Shown: positions 45,434-54,872, counted from the stretch's first letter. The stretch: 64,000 bases of DNA from Streptomyces griseocarneus (GCA_003674045.1 PENC01000027.1:1-64000), one strand, 5' to 3'. Numbers and translations are program-made. The notes: generated by a model not told the origin, from the sequence alone.

Positions 45434-46701
45434 CGACCGGTGCCTCCGTAGACGACGGCCTCGTCGCTCTCGGTGTCCAGACCGAAGGCGGTGTGCACGG
45501 CGCGCACGGACTCGTTGACATCGTCGGCGCGCGTGACGACCGAGATACGGATCTCGGAGGTCGAGATGAGCTCGATGTTCACGCCCGCGTTCGACAGCGA
45601 CTCGAAGAAGGTCGCGGTGACGCCCGGGTTGGTCTTCATCCCGGCGCCGACCAGCGAGATCTTCGCGATCTGGTCGTCGTAGCGCAGCGAGTCGAAGCCG
45701 ACCCGGTCCTTGGTGCGCTCCAGGGCGTCGATCGCCTTGCGGCCCTCCGTCTTCGGCAGGGTGAAGGAGATGTCGGTCAGCCCGGTGGACGCGGCGGACA
45801 CGTTCTGCACGACCATGTCGATGTTGATCTCGGCATCGGCGATCGCCCGGAAGATCGTCGCGGCCTCGCCCGGCTTGTCCGGCACCCCGACGACCGTGAC
45901 CTTGGCCTCGGACGTGTCGTGGGCGACACCCGAAATGATCGCCTGCTCCATCGGCTGGTCCCCTCGCGGTTCGTTGCTGACCCAGGTGCCCTGGAGGCCC
46001 GAGAAGGACGAGCGCACGTGGATCGGGATGTTGTAGCGGCGTGCGTACTCGACACAGCGGTGCAGCAGCACCTTGGAACCGGAGCTCGCCAGCTCCAGCA
46101 TGTCCTCGAAGGAGATCCAGTCGATCTTCCGGGCCTTCTTCACGACCCGCGGATCGGCGGTGAAGACCCCGTCGACGTCGGTGTAGATCTCGCACACCTC
46201 GGCGTTGAGCGCGGCGGCCAGCGCGACGGCCGTGGTGTCGCTGCCACCCCGGCCGAGGGTGGTGATGTCCTTCTTGTCCTGGGACACACCCTGGAAGCCG
46301 GCGACGATCGCGATATTGCCCGCGTCGACCGACTGCTGGATGCGGCCCGGCGTGACATCGATGATCCGCGCCTTGTTGTGGACCGAGTCGGTGATGACCC
46401 CGGCCTGGCTGCCGGTGAACGACTGCGCCTCGTGTCCGAGGTTTTTGATCGCCATCGCCAGCAGCGCCATGGAGATCCGCTCTCCGGCGGTCAGCAGCAT
46501 GTCGAACTCGCGACCGGCAGGCATCGGCGAAACCTGCCCGGCGAGATCGATCAACTCGTCCGTCGTGTCGCCCATCGCGGAGACGACGACAACCACACGG
46601 TTGCCGTTCTTCTTGGCCTCCACGATTCGCTTGGCAACCCGCTTGATGCCTTCGGCATCGGCAACGGAGGAGCCTCCGTACTTCTGCACGACAAGGCCCA
46701 C
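45430..46701 (-). CDS. ask: Aspartokinase
   Basis: 423 residues. First step to lysine, threonine, methionine and diaminopimelate. The kinase signature VQKYGGSSVAD (about 4-14), FTGSQAGVITD, TTLGRGGSDTTA (about 149-160) and two C-terminal ACT domains (about 265-420, VGVPDKPGEAA, VGAGMKTNPGV) are present, so lysine/threonine feedback control is likely. In several actinobacteria an internal start makes a separate regulatory subunit; this cannot be decided here. The GTG at 46701 has GAGGAG six bases upstream. A tandem decamer array lies 110-180 bp upstream. Confidence 0.95.
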   Translation of the reverse strand: MGLVVQKYGGSSVADAEGIKRVAKRIVEAKKNGNRVVVVVSAMGDTTDELIDLAGQVSPMPAGREFDMLLTAGERISMALLAMAIKNLGHEAQSFTGSQAGVITDSVHNKARIIDVTPGRIQQSVDAGNIAIVAGFQGVSQDKKDITTLGRGGSDTTAVALAAALNAEVCEIYTDVDGVFTADPRVVKKARKIDWISFEDMLELASSGSKVLLHRCVEYARRYNIPIHVRSSFSGLQGTWVSNEPRGDQPMEQAIISGVAHDTSEAKVTVVGVPDKPGEAATIFRAIADAEINIDMVVQNVSAASTGLTDISFTLPKTEGRKAIDALERTKDRVGFDSLRYDDQIAKISLVGAGMKTNPGVTATFFESLSNAGVNIELISTSEIRISVVTRADDVNESVRAVHTAFGLDTESDEAVVYGGTGR

Positions 46702-47060
46702 GTGCGCTCCTCGCAACTATGTGTAATGCGGTCGACTCAGTCTAACGAGCGACCGGTTTCGGCCAGTGGGTCGCCGCATGCTGAGACAGGGCGCTCGCCC
46801 CGCGAAGACTTTCCGCGGCCCTCCGCGACTTTCCGCAGGTTTCCGCGATCTTCCATGACTTTCCGCGACTTTCGACGACACGGAGCCGCTCCGTCGGCGT
46901 CGGTCCTCCACCTGCCCCTGCCCGGCGACGGACCCCGCACGCTTGTGACTCCCGTCACAAATCAAGGGTAATCGCCGGGGTCGCTTCCCACCGCTCGTCC
47001 CGGCGGCCCGATCCCCGGTCCCCCCGAAGGTCCGGGGACCCCCTGGGAGAAAATATCCGC
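46702..47060. other. 359-bp ask upstream region with phased repeats
   Basis: No gene seen. It holds the 10-bp repeat array and, by position, the ask-asd promoter and the promoter for the divergent membrane protein gene. Confidence 0.5.
46811..46880 (-). repeat. Seven tandem 10-bp repeats upstream of ask
   Basis: The plus strand reads in exact 10-base steps: TTCCGCGGCC, CTCCGCGACT, TTCCGCAGGT, TTCCGCGATC, TTCCATGACT, TTCCGCGACT, TTCGACGACA. Consensus TTCCGCGACT. A 10-bp period puts each copy on the same face of the helix. Confidence 0.85.
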
Positions 47061-47123
47061 ATGATGATCAAGCAGCTCTGTTCCGCCCTGCGGAGCATGC
47101 GCATACAGCTGAGCCGGCCATGA
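47061..47123 (+). CDS. 20-residue leader peptide overlapping the membrane protein start
   Basis: ATG 47061 opens MMIKQLCSALRSMRIQLSRP and ends at a TGA that overlaps the next ATG (ATGA at 47120-47123). GGGAGA lies about ten bases upstream. This looks like translational coupling through a short leader; no attenuator hairpin or run of one amino acid is obvious. Confidence 0.5.
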   Translation: MMIKQLCSALRSMRIQLSRP

Positions 47124-48229
47124 GCGCCGAGCGTCCGCTGACCCGTACCGAACGGCGAGCGACGCTGAGCGCGTCCCTGGCCGGTGCGGTCTGCGCCATC
47201 GCGGCAGCGTATCTGCTGCTCGTCACCGTGCCGGGCATGCGGGCGGAGGAACGGGCCTTCCGGACCGCGATCCCGTGCCGCTCCGACGCGGTGGACCGGC
47301 GGTGCCTGCGGCCCGAGGCCGCCACCGTCGACATGACCGAGGAGGTCGTATCCGGCAAGTCGGTGCGCCACTGGCTCTCGGTCACCCAGGACGACGGCAC
47401 ACGGCACCGCATCGAGATGGCCGTCGGCGGCTCGGTGTGGTCGAACGCGAAGCCCGGCGACCGGGTCACCGTCATCTACTGGCACGGCAAGAGCCGCTTC
47501 GTCGACGCCCACAACCTGCGGGCCCCCACCGAGCAGGACCCCCGCGGCAACTACCGCCTCCCGTACTCGATCGCCCTCGGGCTCGTCCCCGTGACGGCAC
47601 TGTGCCTGTGGATCGCCTACTGGTACGGACGCCGCTCCCGCACGTCACCGCTGCTTTCGCCGTGGCAGGTGGCCGTTCCCACAGGCGGAGCGTTGATCCT
47701 GGCGCTCGGCGCCGCCGCCACCCCGTGGCTCGTGCACGGCGCCTGGATGCCTCTGCTGATCACCGCGGGGCTCGCTGTCCCCGTGGTCATCTACATCGTG
47801 ATGGCGTCGCTCGCCGCGCGCCGGGAGTGGAAGACGACCGACACGTACCCGGTGAGGCCCCTCACGTCCATGACCGAGGAGATCTTCGGCGGACAGATCC
47901 TCGGCGACGTGCCGTACGCCGTCTCCGGCTACACCACGCTCATCGCCGGTCCCGGCGCCCGCTTCGCCTCCAGCCCCGACCCGACCGGGAAGTTCGCCCG
48001 GCGCGAGGCCGCGCCCACGCTGACCGCCCTGCGGACGCGGCCCCCGTACCGCACGGACTCGGAGAAGCTGCAGATCGACCCGCGGGCATACGTGGTGGAG
48101 TGCGTCGACGGCGACAAGAAGGTGCTGGTGATAACGGACGAGAAGCACGCCCCCCTGGTGATGGGGGCGCTGCTCCCGAAGCCGGGGGCGACCCCGGGGA
48201 CGGCCCCGGCAGCGCCGACAGTGCCGTAG
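47120..48229 (+). CDS. Integral membrane protein, unknown
   Basis: 369 residues. One helix near the N-terminus (about 15-38), an extracellular domain with two cysteines (CRSDAVDRRC), then three or four helices (about 150-235) and a cytoplasmic tail ending PGATPGTAPAAP. No enzymatic motif is seen. The start is set by overlap with the leader frame. Confidence 0.72.
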   Translation: MSAERPLTRTERRATLSASLAGAVCAIAAAYLLLVTVPGMRAEERAFRTAIPCRSDAVDRRCLRPEAATVDMTEEVVSGKSVRHWLSVTQDDGTRHRIEMAVGGSVWSNAKPGDRVTVIYWHGKSRFVDAHNLRAPTEQDPRGNYRLPYSIALGLVPVTALCLWIAYWYGRRSRTSPLLSPWQVAVPTGGALILALGAAATPWLVHGAWMPLLITAGLAVPVVIYIVMASLAARREWKTTDTYPVRPLTSMTEEIFGGQILGDVPYAVSGYTTLIAGPGARFASSPDPTGKFARREAAPTLTALRTRPPYRTDSEKLQIDPRAYVVECVDGDKKVLVITDEKHAPLVMGALLPKPGATPGTAPAAPTVP

Positions 48230-48295
48230 AAGCCACCGGTCCGGTTCGTTCACCGGGGCCGTCCCGGAGGGACGAACCGGACCGGGGAGCGGCGT

Positions 48296-48955
48296 CTACG
48301 AGTGGGTACGCAGCCCCAGCGGGCCCGCGATCTCGGCCGCCATGACGCGGCCGGCCTCCTCCGCGAGCTGCTCCTCCGTCGCCCCGGCGTCCGTGTCGAG
48401 CCCGTCCAGCTCGTCCAGCGGCTGGTCGAGGCGGACGTGGGCCACCAGGGACTGGAGGGCGCGGAGAGCGGCAGAGGCGGTGGGGCCCCAATTGGACAGA
48501 TACGAGAACTGCCACCACCAGAGCGCCTCGCTCACGCGCCCGTCGCGGTAGTGGGCCATCCCGTGCCGCAGGTCGGTGATGATGTCGGCGAGGTCGTCCG
48601 AGATCCGGCAGGCGACGGGCGCGCTGCGCGGCACATACGGGTCGAAGACCTCGGAGTAGACATCCACCGGGTCGAGCAGGCGGGCGAAGCGCTCGCGCAG
48701 CTCGTCCACGTCCGGCTCGGGACCGACATCCGGCTCGTACCGCTCGTCCGGCACGAAGTCCTCGTGCGCGCCGAGCCTGCCGCCCGTGAGGAGGAGCTGC
48801 GAGACCTCCAGCAGCAGGAACGGCACGGCACTGTCGGGCTCGTCACCGCGCGAGACCTCGGTGAGCGCGACGATGAAGCTCTCGATCGAGTCCGCGATCT
48901 GAACGGCGAAGTCGTCGGGAGCGCGCTTGGCGTCATGCAGCGTTGCGTCAGACAT
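48296..48955 (-). CDS. DUF5063 family protein
   Basis: 219 residues. Acidic, helical, with DDLADIITDLRHGMAHY and ALWWWQFSYLSNWG, both typical of DUF5063. It starts 8 bp inside the recR stop region, so it is co-translated with recR; the link to recombination is conserved in streptomycetes as I recall, with no known function. Confidence 0.82.
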   Translation of the reverse strand: MSDATLHDAKRAPDDFAVQIADSIESFIVALTEVSRGDEPDSAVPFLLLEVSQLLLTGGRLGAHEDFVPDERYEPDVGPEPDVDELRERFARLLDPVDVYSEVFDPYVPRSAPVACRISDDLADIITDLRHGMAHYRDGRVSEALWWWQFSYLSNWGPTASAALRALQSLVAHVRLDQPLDELDGLDTDAGATEEQLAEEAGRVMAAEIAGPLGLRTHS

Positions 48956-49547
48956 CGAGAAGTCGTCTCCCTTCGAAGGCACGCCCGAGCGTGACCTCGT
49001 CGGCGTATTCAAGATCTCCACCGACGGGCAGACCACTGGCGAGCCGCGTGACCTTGAGCCCCATGGGTTTCACCATGCGCGCGAGGTACGTGGCCGTGGC
49101 CTCCCCCTCCAGATTGGGGTCGGTGGCGAGAATCAGCTCGGTGACGGTGCCGTCCGCGAGCCGCGTGAGCAGCTCCCGGATGCGCAGGTCGTCGGGGCCG
49201 ACGCCCTCGATGGGGCTGATGGCCCCGCCGAGCACGTGGTAGCGGCCGCGGAACTCACGGGTCCGCTCGATCGCGACGACGTCCTTGGACTCCTCCACGA
49301 CACAGATCACCGCGGGGTCGCGGCGCGGGTCCTGGCAGACCCGGCACCGCTCCTCCTGGGCGACATTGCCGCAGACGACGCAGAACCGGACCTTCGCCTT
49401 GACCTCGGTCAGGGCGTGGGCGAGCCGACGGACGTCGGCGGGCTCGGCCTGAAGGATGTGGAAGGCGATCCGCTGCGCGCTCTTGGGACCGACGCCGGGC
49501 AGCCTGCCCAGTTCGTCGATGAGGTCCTGGACCACGCCTTCATACAC
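48948..49547 (-). CDS. recR: Recombination protein RecR
   Basis: 199 residues, the family length. Helix-hairpin-helix LPGVGPKSAQRIAF (about 14-27), zinc finger CVVCGNVAQEERCRVC (about 56-71) and Toprim domain with VVEESKDVVAIE (about 82-93). RecR works with RecO (and RecF) to load RecA at gaps. It forms an operon with ybaB upstream. Confidence 0.96.
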   Translation of the reverse strand: MYEGVVQDLIDELGRLPGVGPKSAQRIAFHILQAEPADVRRLAHALTEVKAKVRFCVVCGNVAQEERCRVCQDPRRDPAVICVVEESKDVVAIERTREFRGRYHVLGGAISPIEGVGPDDLRIRELLTRLADGTVTELILATDPNLEGEATATYLARMVKPMGLKVTRLASGLPVGGDLEYADEVTLGRAFEGRRLLDV

Positions 49548-49640
49548 GGATCGAGTACTCCTTCTGCGTCTTGGATTGTGGTGTCGGAGGCGCGCCCCCG
49601 GAAAGGCCCTGGAGCCTTGGCCGGAGCCTTGGCTGAAGCC

Positions 49641-49973
49641 TTAGAAGGGCAGGCCGGGGATGCCGCCGAGGCCCGCGGTCAGCGGCCCGAGCTTCTGCTG
49701 CTGGAGCTGCTGGGCGGCCGCGTTCGCGTCCCGGACGGCGGCGACGACGAGGTCGGCGAGGGTCTCGGTGTCCTCGGGGTCGACGGCCTTGGGGTCGATG
49801 ACCAGGCCCTGGAGCTCACCGGAGCCCGTGACCGTGGCCTTCACCAGGCCGCCGCCCGCGCTGCCCTCGACGGGCGTACGGGCGAGCTCCTCCTGGGCCG
49901 CGGCGAGGTCCTGCTGCATCTTCTGGGCCTGCTGGAGCAGCTGCTGCATGTTCGGCTGACCACCGGGGATCAC
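49641..49973 (-). CDS. YbaB/EbfC nucleoid-associated protein
   Basis: 110 residues from GTG 49973, with GGAG six bases upstream. MQQLLQQAQKMQQDLAAAQEEL followed by the beta-strands LVKATVTGSGELQGLVID is the YbaB signature. A dimeric DNA-binding protein, usually between dnaX and recR as here. Confidence 0.93.
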   Translation of the reverse strand: MIPGGQPNMQQLLQQAQKMQQDLAAAQEELARTPVEGSAGGGLVKATVTGSGELQGLVIDPKAVDPEDTETLADLVVAAVRDANAAAQQLQQQKLGPLTAGLGGIPGLPF

Positions 49974-50293
49974 GGTTGGCTCCTGGCTGTCGACTGCGTT
50001 GCTTGGGTCTTGCTCGGTACTGCTTCGGTAGCCCGAGCCTACGTGGTCGGGGCGGGGGACGCGCCATGTTGTGGACGGCCGTTGCGAACCGCCTGCGGCG
50101 GGCTCGACCGGGGTGGGTTCCCCCCGCTGCGGGGTGCCGCTTTCCTGCGGGGCGCCGCCTGGTGCGGCGGGGCGCCCACGAGCTCGGTCGGCGGTGTTCG
50201 TCCGGCGTGTGCGGGTCGTGTGTGGCTGATCGCGCTCACGCGGCGGAGCCGTATGTCGAAACAGCCCCGCGCCCCTTGCGGAGCTACTCGTTG
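49974..50293. other. 320-bp gap between dnaX and ybaB
   Basis: No convincing gene. Arg/Pro-rich open frames here are low complexity. CCCCGCGCCCC at 50265-50275 is a partial copy of the dispersed intergenic repeat. Confidence 0.5.
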
Positions 50294-52564
50294 CTACTCG
50301 TTCGCGGTCTCCTCGATCACCGTCGCGCCCAGTTCGCGGACGATCAGGTCGTGGCCGGTCAGGGCCGAGTCGACGAGATCCGGGTCGTCCTCCTCCGGCA
50401 TGTCGTCCTCGGGGGCGACCGGCGGGGGCTCCGGCTCCCGGTACGCCGGGGCGGGCGCGGGCGCCGCGGACGCCTGCGGCGCAGGAGCGGCAGGCGGTGC
50501 CGCCTGCGGTTGCGCCTGGGGCCTCGGGGCCGGGGCAGGCGCCGCGGCAGGGGCACCCATGCCACCGGAACGGTGCCCACCGGCGTAGTTCACGGCCATG
50601 CCGCCGCCACCCGCACCACCACCCGCGGGCGCGACGACCAGCTCGACCTTCCACTGGACGTTCAGCGCGTCGGTGAGGGCCTGGCGGAGCACGTCCTCGC
50701 TGCCGCTGTTCGCGAAGCTGTCCCGTGCTCCCGCGCTGGCGAAGCCGACCTGGAGCGTGGTCCCGTCGAAACCGACGATCTCGGCGTTCTGGCTGAGGAC
50801 GATCCACGTGAAACGCCTGCGGTTCTTGACCGCCTCCAGGATGTTCGGCCACATCTGCCGCACCTGGGACGCGTCACCGACCGGCTGGACCGCCGCGGAC
50901 CCGGGCTGCTGCCCATACCCGGCGGGTGCCGCCGCGGGAGCGGGCTGGGCGGGCGCGGCCGGGGCGGGAGCCCCCTGGCCGGGAGCGGCCGCCGTCGGCC
51001 ACGCACCGGCACCCGGCTTCGCCGCGGACGGCCAGGCACCCGCGGTGCGCGCGGCCTCGGCGGGTGCAGCGGGTGCCGCGGGCGCGGCCTGGGCGGGCGC
51101 CGCAGCCGTCGGCCAGGCACCCGCCTGCGGCGCGGCGGGCGCGGGTGCGGGAGGTGCGGACGGGGCGGGAGCCGCGGGCTGCTGCTGGGGAGCCGCAGGG
51201 GCAGGGGCGTACGCGGCCGGAGGAGCCGCCTGGGCCGGAGGAGCCGCCTGGGCGGCAGGGGGCGCCACCGCGGCCCGCGCGGCCGCGGGCCCGGAGAGCC
51301 CGGCGGGAACGCCGTGAGCGGCGTCCGGCCCCGGTGCGTATCCAGCGGCCAGGCCGCCGCCCGCGACCGGTGCACCGCCACCGCCACCCGTGAAACCGCC
51401 GGCCAGGGCACCGCGCTCCAGCTTCTCCAGCCGTGCCTGCATCGACCGCTCGTCGTCGAAGGCGGCGGGCAGCAGCACCCGCGCGCAGATCAGCTCGAGC
51501 TGGAGCCGCGGCGAGGTCGCGCCGCGCATCTCGGTCAGCCCCGCGTTGACCAGGTCGGCGGCGCGGCTGAGCTCGGCGGAGCCGAAGACGGAGGCCTGGG
51601 CCTGCATGCGCTCCACCACGTCCACGGGGGCGTCGATCAGGCCCTTCTCCACGGCGTCCGGCACCGCGGCGAGGATCACGAGGTCGCGCAGGCGCTCCAG
51701 CAGGTCGGCGACGAAGCGGCGGGGGTCGTTGCCGCCCTCGATGACGCGGTCCACGACCTCGAACGCGGCGGCGCCGTCGTTCGCCGCGAAGGCGTCCACC
51801 ACGGCGTCCAGCAGCGAGCCGTCCGTGTAGCCGAGGAGCGACGTCGCCATGGCGTATGTCACACCGTCCTCGGCGGCACCGGCGAGGAGCTGGTCCATGA
51901 CGGACATCGAGTCACGCACGGAACCGGCGCCCGCCCGCACCACCAGCGGCAGCACGCCCTCCTCGACGGGGATCGCCTCGCGGCCGCACACCTCGCCGAG
52001 GTAGTCCCGCAGGGTGCCGGGCGGGACGAGGCGGAACGGGTAGTGGTGCGTACGCGACCGGATCGTCCCGATGACCTTCTCGGGCTCCGTGGTCGCGAAG
52101 ATGAACTTGAGGTGCTCCGGCGGCTCCTCGACCACCTTCAGCAGGGCGTTGAAGCCCGCCGAGGTGACCATGTGGGCCTCGTCGATGATGTAGATCTTGT
52201 AGCGGCTGGATGCGGGGCCGAAGAAGGCCTTCTCGCGCAGCTCACGGGCGTCGTCCACACCACCGTGGGAAGCGGCGTCGATCTCGATGACGTCGATCGA
52301 CCCGCGGCCGTTGCGCGCGAGGTCCTGGCAGGACTGGCACTCGCCGCAGGGCGTGGGCGTGGGGCCCTGCTCGCAGTTCAGGCAGCGGGCGAGGATGCGC
52401 GCGCTGGTCGTCTTGCCGCAGCCGCGCGGGCCACTGAACAGATACGCGTGATTGACCCTGTTGTTCCGCAGCGCCTGCTGCAACGGGGTGGTGACATGCT
52501 CCTGCCCGATGACCTCGGCGAAGGACTCGGGACGGTAACGGCGGTAGAGCGCGAGGGACGACAC
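50294..52564 (-). CDS. dnaX: DNA polymerase III subunits gamma/tau
   Basis: 756 residues. The clamp-loader ATPase starts LALYRRYRPESFAEVIGQEH; Walker A is GPRGCGKTTSA, the zinc site is C-x8-C-x2-C-x2-C (CLNCEQGPTPTPCGECQSC), and DEAH (IIDEAHMVT) is Walker B. After about 370 a long Ala/Pro-rich linker leads to a C-terminal domain (about 580-670) with GSGSED-like segments that binds the polymerase. The GTG at 52564 fits the conserved N-terminus and seems leaderless; an ATG 30 bp earlier would add unfamiliar residues. No obvious frameshift signal for a short gamma form was seen. Confidence 0.95.
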   Translation of the reverse strand: MSSLALYRRYRPESFAEVIGQEHVTTPLQQALRNNRVNHAYLFSGPRGCGKTTSARILARCLNCEQGPTPTPCGECQSCQDLARNGRGSIDVIEIDAASHGGVDDARELREKAFFGPASSRYKIYIIDEAHMVTSAGFNALLKVVEEPPEHLKFIFATTEPEKVIGTIRSRTHHYPFRLVPPGTLRDYLGEVCGREAIPVEEGVLPLVVRAGAGSVRDSMSVMDQLLAGAAEDGVTYAMATSLLGYTDGSLLDAVVDAFAANDGAAAFEVVDRVIEGGNDPRRFVADLLERLRDLVILAAVPDAVEKGLIDAPVDVVERMQAQASVFGSAELSRAADLVNAGLTEMRGATSPRLQLELICARVLLPAAFDDERSMQARLEKLERGALAGGFTGGGGGAPVAGGGLAAGYAPGPDAAHGVPAGLSGPAAARAAVAPPAAQAAPPAQAAPPAAYAPAPAAPQQQPAAPAPSAPPAPAPAAPQAGAWPTAAAPAQAAPAAPAAPAEAARTAGAWPSAAKPGAGAWPTAAAPGQGAPAPAAPAQPAPAAAPAGYGQQPGSAAVQPVGDASQVRQMWPNILEAVKNRRRFTWIVLSQNAEIVGFDGTTLQVGFASAGARDSFANSGSEDVLRQALTDALNVQWKVELVVAPAGGGAGGGGMAVNYAGGHRSGGMGAPAAAPAPAPRPQAQPQAAPPAAPAPQASAAPAPAPAYREPEPPPVAPEDDMPEEDDPDLVDSALTGHDLIVRELGATVIEETANE

Positions 52565-52661
52565 ACCTACGACGATATCGGGCCCCACTGACAAGTGGCC
52601 TCGATCACAGATCCCGCCCGGACCGGCACCCCCGGCGAAGCCTCACCAGGCCCCCGGAAAC

Positions 52662-52757
52662 GCAAGGGCCCCCCACGCACCCGCCAGAGCCCACCTACCC
52701 TTGCTGCCTTCCGGCCCTGGGGGAGTTCAGTGAGATAGCGCCACGTGAGGGGCTTGC
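52662..52757 (-). ncRNA. ffs: Small signal recognition particle RNA
   Basis: On the minus strand the apical hairpin is GGGCCGGAAGGCAGCAAGGG: a GGAA tetraloop closed by CC/GG and the asymmetric loop with CAGCAAGG that binds Ffh. The ends GCAAGCCCC and GGCCCTTGC pair to close a rod of about 96 nt. The SRP RNA guides nascent membrane proteins to the translocon. The placement between dnaX and tRNA-Ser is as in other streptomycetes. Confidence 0.9.
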
Positions 52758-52878
52758 CCCCCAGCCTAGCCGATCCCGTCCCCTGCTCGTGCCCCCTCCC
52801 CCACCTCGAACCCTCCTCCGCCCCCTCCGCGGATCACGTGTTCGCGAGCACCCCTCAGCGTCTTGTATTGTTTCTCCC

Positions 52879-52966
52879 GGAGGATTCGCCTAGAGGCCTA
52901 GGGCGCACGCTTGGAAAGCGTGTTGGGGGCAACCCCTCACGAGTTCGAATCTCGTATCCTCCGCCA
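52879..52966 (+). tRNA. tRNA-Ser (anticodon GGA), CCA encoded
   Basis: Acceptor GGAGGAT pairs with ATCCTCC, discriminator G, CCA at 52964-52966. The anticodon arm CACGC-TTGGAAA-GCGTG gives GGA, and a long variable arm (TTGGGGGCAACCCCT) fits serine tRNA. Confidence 0.95.
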
Positions 52967-52986
52967 GTGCCTCACCGGGCACTACC

Positions 52987-53020
52987 GAAGGCCCCGACCG
53001 GGAAACCGGCCGGGGCCTTC
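52987..53020. terminator. Terminator after tRNA-Ser
   Basis: GAAGGCCCCG and CGGGGCCTTC pair over 10 bp, with CCGG/CCGG able to extend inside the loop. It also ends the leftward gene that stops at 53039. Confidence 0.75.
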
Positions 53021-53038
53021 GGCGTTGTCCGATGCCCC

Positions 53039-54070
53039 TCAGGGAATCTGCCGCGCCTTGTCGACGACCGAGCGTTCCAGGATCGCGTCGGCCCGGACCA
53101 GGGTGCCCGCCTCGCCGCGCTCGCCGGTCCTGGTGAGATACGTGCGGCTGCCGAGGAAGTTCAGGTCCTGCTTGCCGAAGATCCATTCGGTGCGTTCGCC
53201 GAGCCGGTGGTCCTCGCGGGCGATGGCGACGCCGTGGCGGCCGTCCGCGTCGACGGCGTCCGGCAGCTGCACCACACCAGGGATCTTCGCCGCGGCCTTG
53301 TAGAGGGCGGCCTCGGTCGCGGACGGCATGGCGGCCCTCCCCAGCAGGGCGCCGAACGTGTTGAAGACGGTCTGGTCGAAGTCCTGTCCCCGGACGGGCC
53401 TGGTCTCCTTGCGGAGGCGTTCGTAGAGGGCACCGGGGTCGGCGGGCAGGGCGGCCAGCCATGCGTACGTGGGCCGGTCGATGCCCGCCGGAACCCTGTC
53501 GGCGCCGGAGACGGGCACGAACTCCCCGTCCTCGCGGAAGACCCCGACGTCACTCGTCGGGCGCGGGTCCTGGGGCACCCAGTCCTCCCGCTCCTTGAGC
53601 TTTCCGGCCTTGACCGGCTTGATGTGGGCGGTCTCGGTGGCCACGCTCCGCACGTAGACGTACTGGTCGTCCCGCACCGGCCCGGTGTCCGTCCTCGACG
53701 CCACGGCGGCGATCCGGTCCAGCAGCACCACGGCCTCTCGCGCGCTGCCCGGCTCGGACAGCGGGACCCGTGCCTCCGGCGACCGGTCGTGCTCCCCGGG
53801 CAGGCCGGTGATCGCCAGGGCGCCCGCCACGACCGCCGCCGCGAGGGGCAGCGCGAAGGCGGGCCGCAGCAGCGGCCGGGGCGACCAGGACCGCGACCAG
53901 GACCGCGACCGGGACTCGGCGGCGGCGGGCCGCCGGGGGCGGTCGCCGTCGATGGCGCGCATCAGCAGCTCCTTGTGATGCCGGTGACGGTCCGGCGGCA
54001 GGTCCCGCTCGGCCGGGGGCGGCAGCAGCCGGGCGAGTTCTTCGGCGACGGAGCGGTCGGGAGCGTTCAT
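53039..54070 (-). CDS. CU044_5270-like membrane protein coupled to ECF sigma factor
   Basis: 343 residues. A cytoplasmic N-terminus (about 1-68) with Ser/Arg/Trp repeats (SRSWSRSWS) is followed by one membrane helix (about 72-90) and an extracellular domain with DDQYVYVRS and TYAWLAALPADPGALYERLR, typical of the CU044_5270 family. Overlaps the sigma factor gene by 4 bp; likely a sigma partner or sensor, mechanism unknown. Confidence 0.8.
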   Translation of the reverse strand: MNAPDRSVAEELARLLPPPAERDLPPDRHRHHKELLMRAIDGDRPRRPAAAESRSRSWSRSWSPRPLLRPAFALPLAAAVVAGALAITGLPGEHDRSPEARVPLSEPGSAREAVVLLDRIAAVASRTDTGPVRDDQYVYVRSVATETAHIKPVKAGKLKEREDWVPQDPRPTSDVGVFREDGEFVPVSGADRVPAGIDRPTYAWLAALPADPGALYERLRKETRPVRGQDFDQTVFNTFGALLGRAAMPSATEAALYKAAAKIPGVVQLPDAVDADGRHGVAIAREDHRLGERTEWIFGKQDLNFLGSRTYLTRTGERGEAGTLVRADAILERSVVDKARQIP

Positions 54071-54690
54071 CGGGCTTCCTCCTGGACGGTCAGAGCCGCC
54101 AGTGCGGCCGTACTTCCTGCTGTCGTGCGGCTGACGGGGCGCGTACGCCCGGAGTCCGCGCCGAGCTGTTCGTCGGTCAGCCGGCGGAGCCGGGCCCGGG
54201 CGCGGGAGAGGCGGGACCGCACCGTGCCCACCGGAACGCCCAGGGCCGCGGCGGCCTGCGCGTAGTCCAGGCCGGACCACACGCACAGCGCCAGCACCTC
54301 GCGCTCCGGACGGCGCAGCGCCTCCAACGCCCGGCGCATGGCGTCCAGTTCGCGGACGCCGTCGACGCGCGACGCCGATTCGTCGGCGAAGTCCAGCACC
54401 TGATCGGTCGTCGGACGGCGGGCCAGGAAGGCCATTCGGCGGCGCAGCCCGCGATTGGCGTTGCGCGCCTTGTTGGTGGCGATGCCCAGGAGCCACGGCC
54501 GCAGGGAGTCCCCCTCCGGCTCCACCTTCTCCCGCGTGCGCCACGCCTCCAGGAAAGTCTCGGACATCACCTCCTCCGCCGCGGACCAGTCGCCCGTCAG
54601 CCGAAAGGCATGGTTGTAGACGGTCCGCGCGTGCTCCTCGTAGAGCTCGGCGAACGCTTCGCGGTCACCCGCCCGTACGCGGTCGCGCAT
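54067..54690 (-). CDS. ECF RNA polymerase sigma factor
   Basis: 207 residues. Region 2 (about 12-75) contains FAELYEEHARTVYNHAFRLTGD and region 4 (about 120-175) contains LRRPEREVLALCVWSGLDYAQAAAALGVPVGTVRSRLSRARARL. No C-terminal extension of note. Paired with the membrane protein downstream; it is divergent from the phosphatase gene. Confidence 0.88.
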   Translation of the reverse strand: MRDRVRAGDREAFAELYEEHARTVYNHAFRLTGDWSAAEEVMSETFLEAWRTREKVEPEGDSLRPWLLGIATNKARNANRGLRRRMAFLARRPTTDQVLDFADESASRVDGVRELDAMRRALEALRRPEREVLALCVWSGLDYAQAAAALGVPVGTVRSRLSRARARLRRLTDEQLGADSGRTRPVSRTTAGSTAALAALTVQEEAR

Positions 54691-54872
54691 GCACGCACCT
54701 CAGTCCTTTTCCGTTCATGACCAGTACCTCTCCGCACCCCGGAGACCGTTCCGGTGACCCGCGTCACAGAGTGACGACGCCGGAAGGATCTACACTCGGC
54801 GTACACATTCGGTCACGAACGATGCCGACCAGTCAGAGCTCGATGTACTTATCGTCCAGATATGCTGACATT

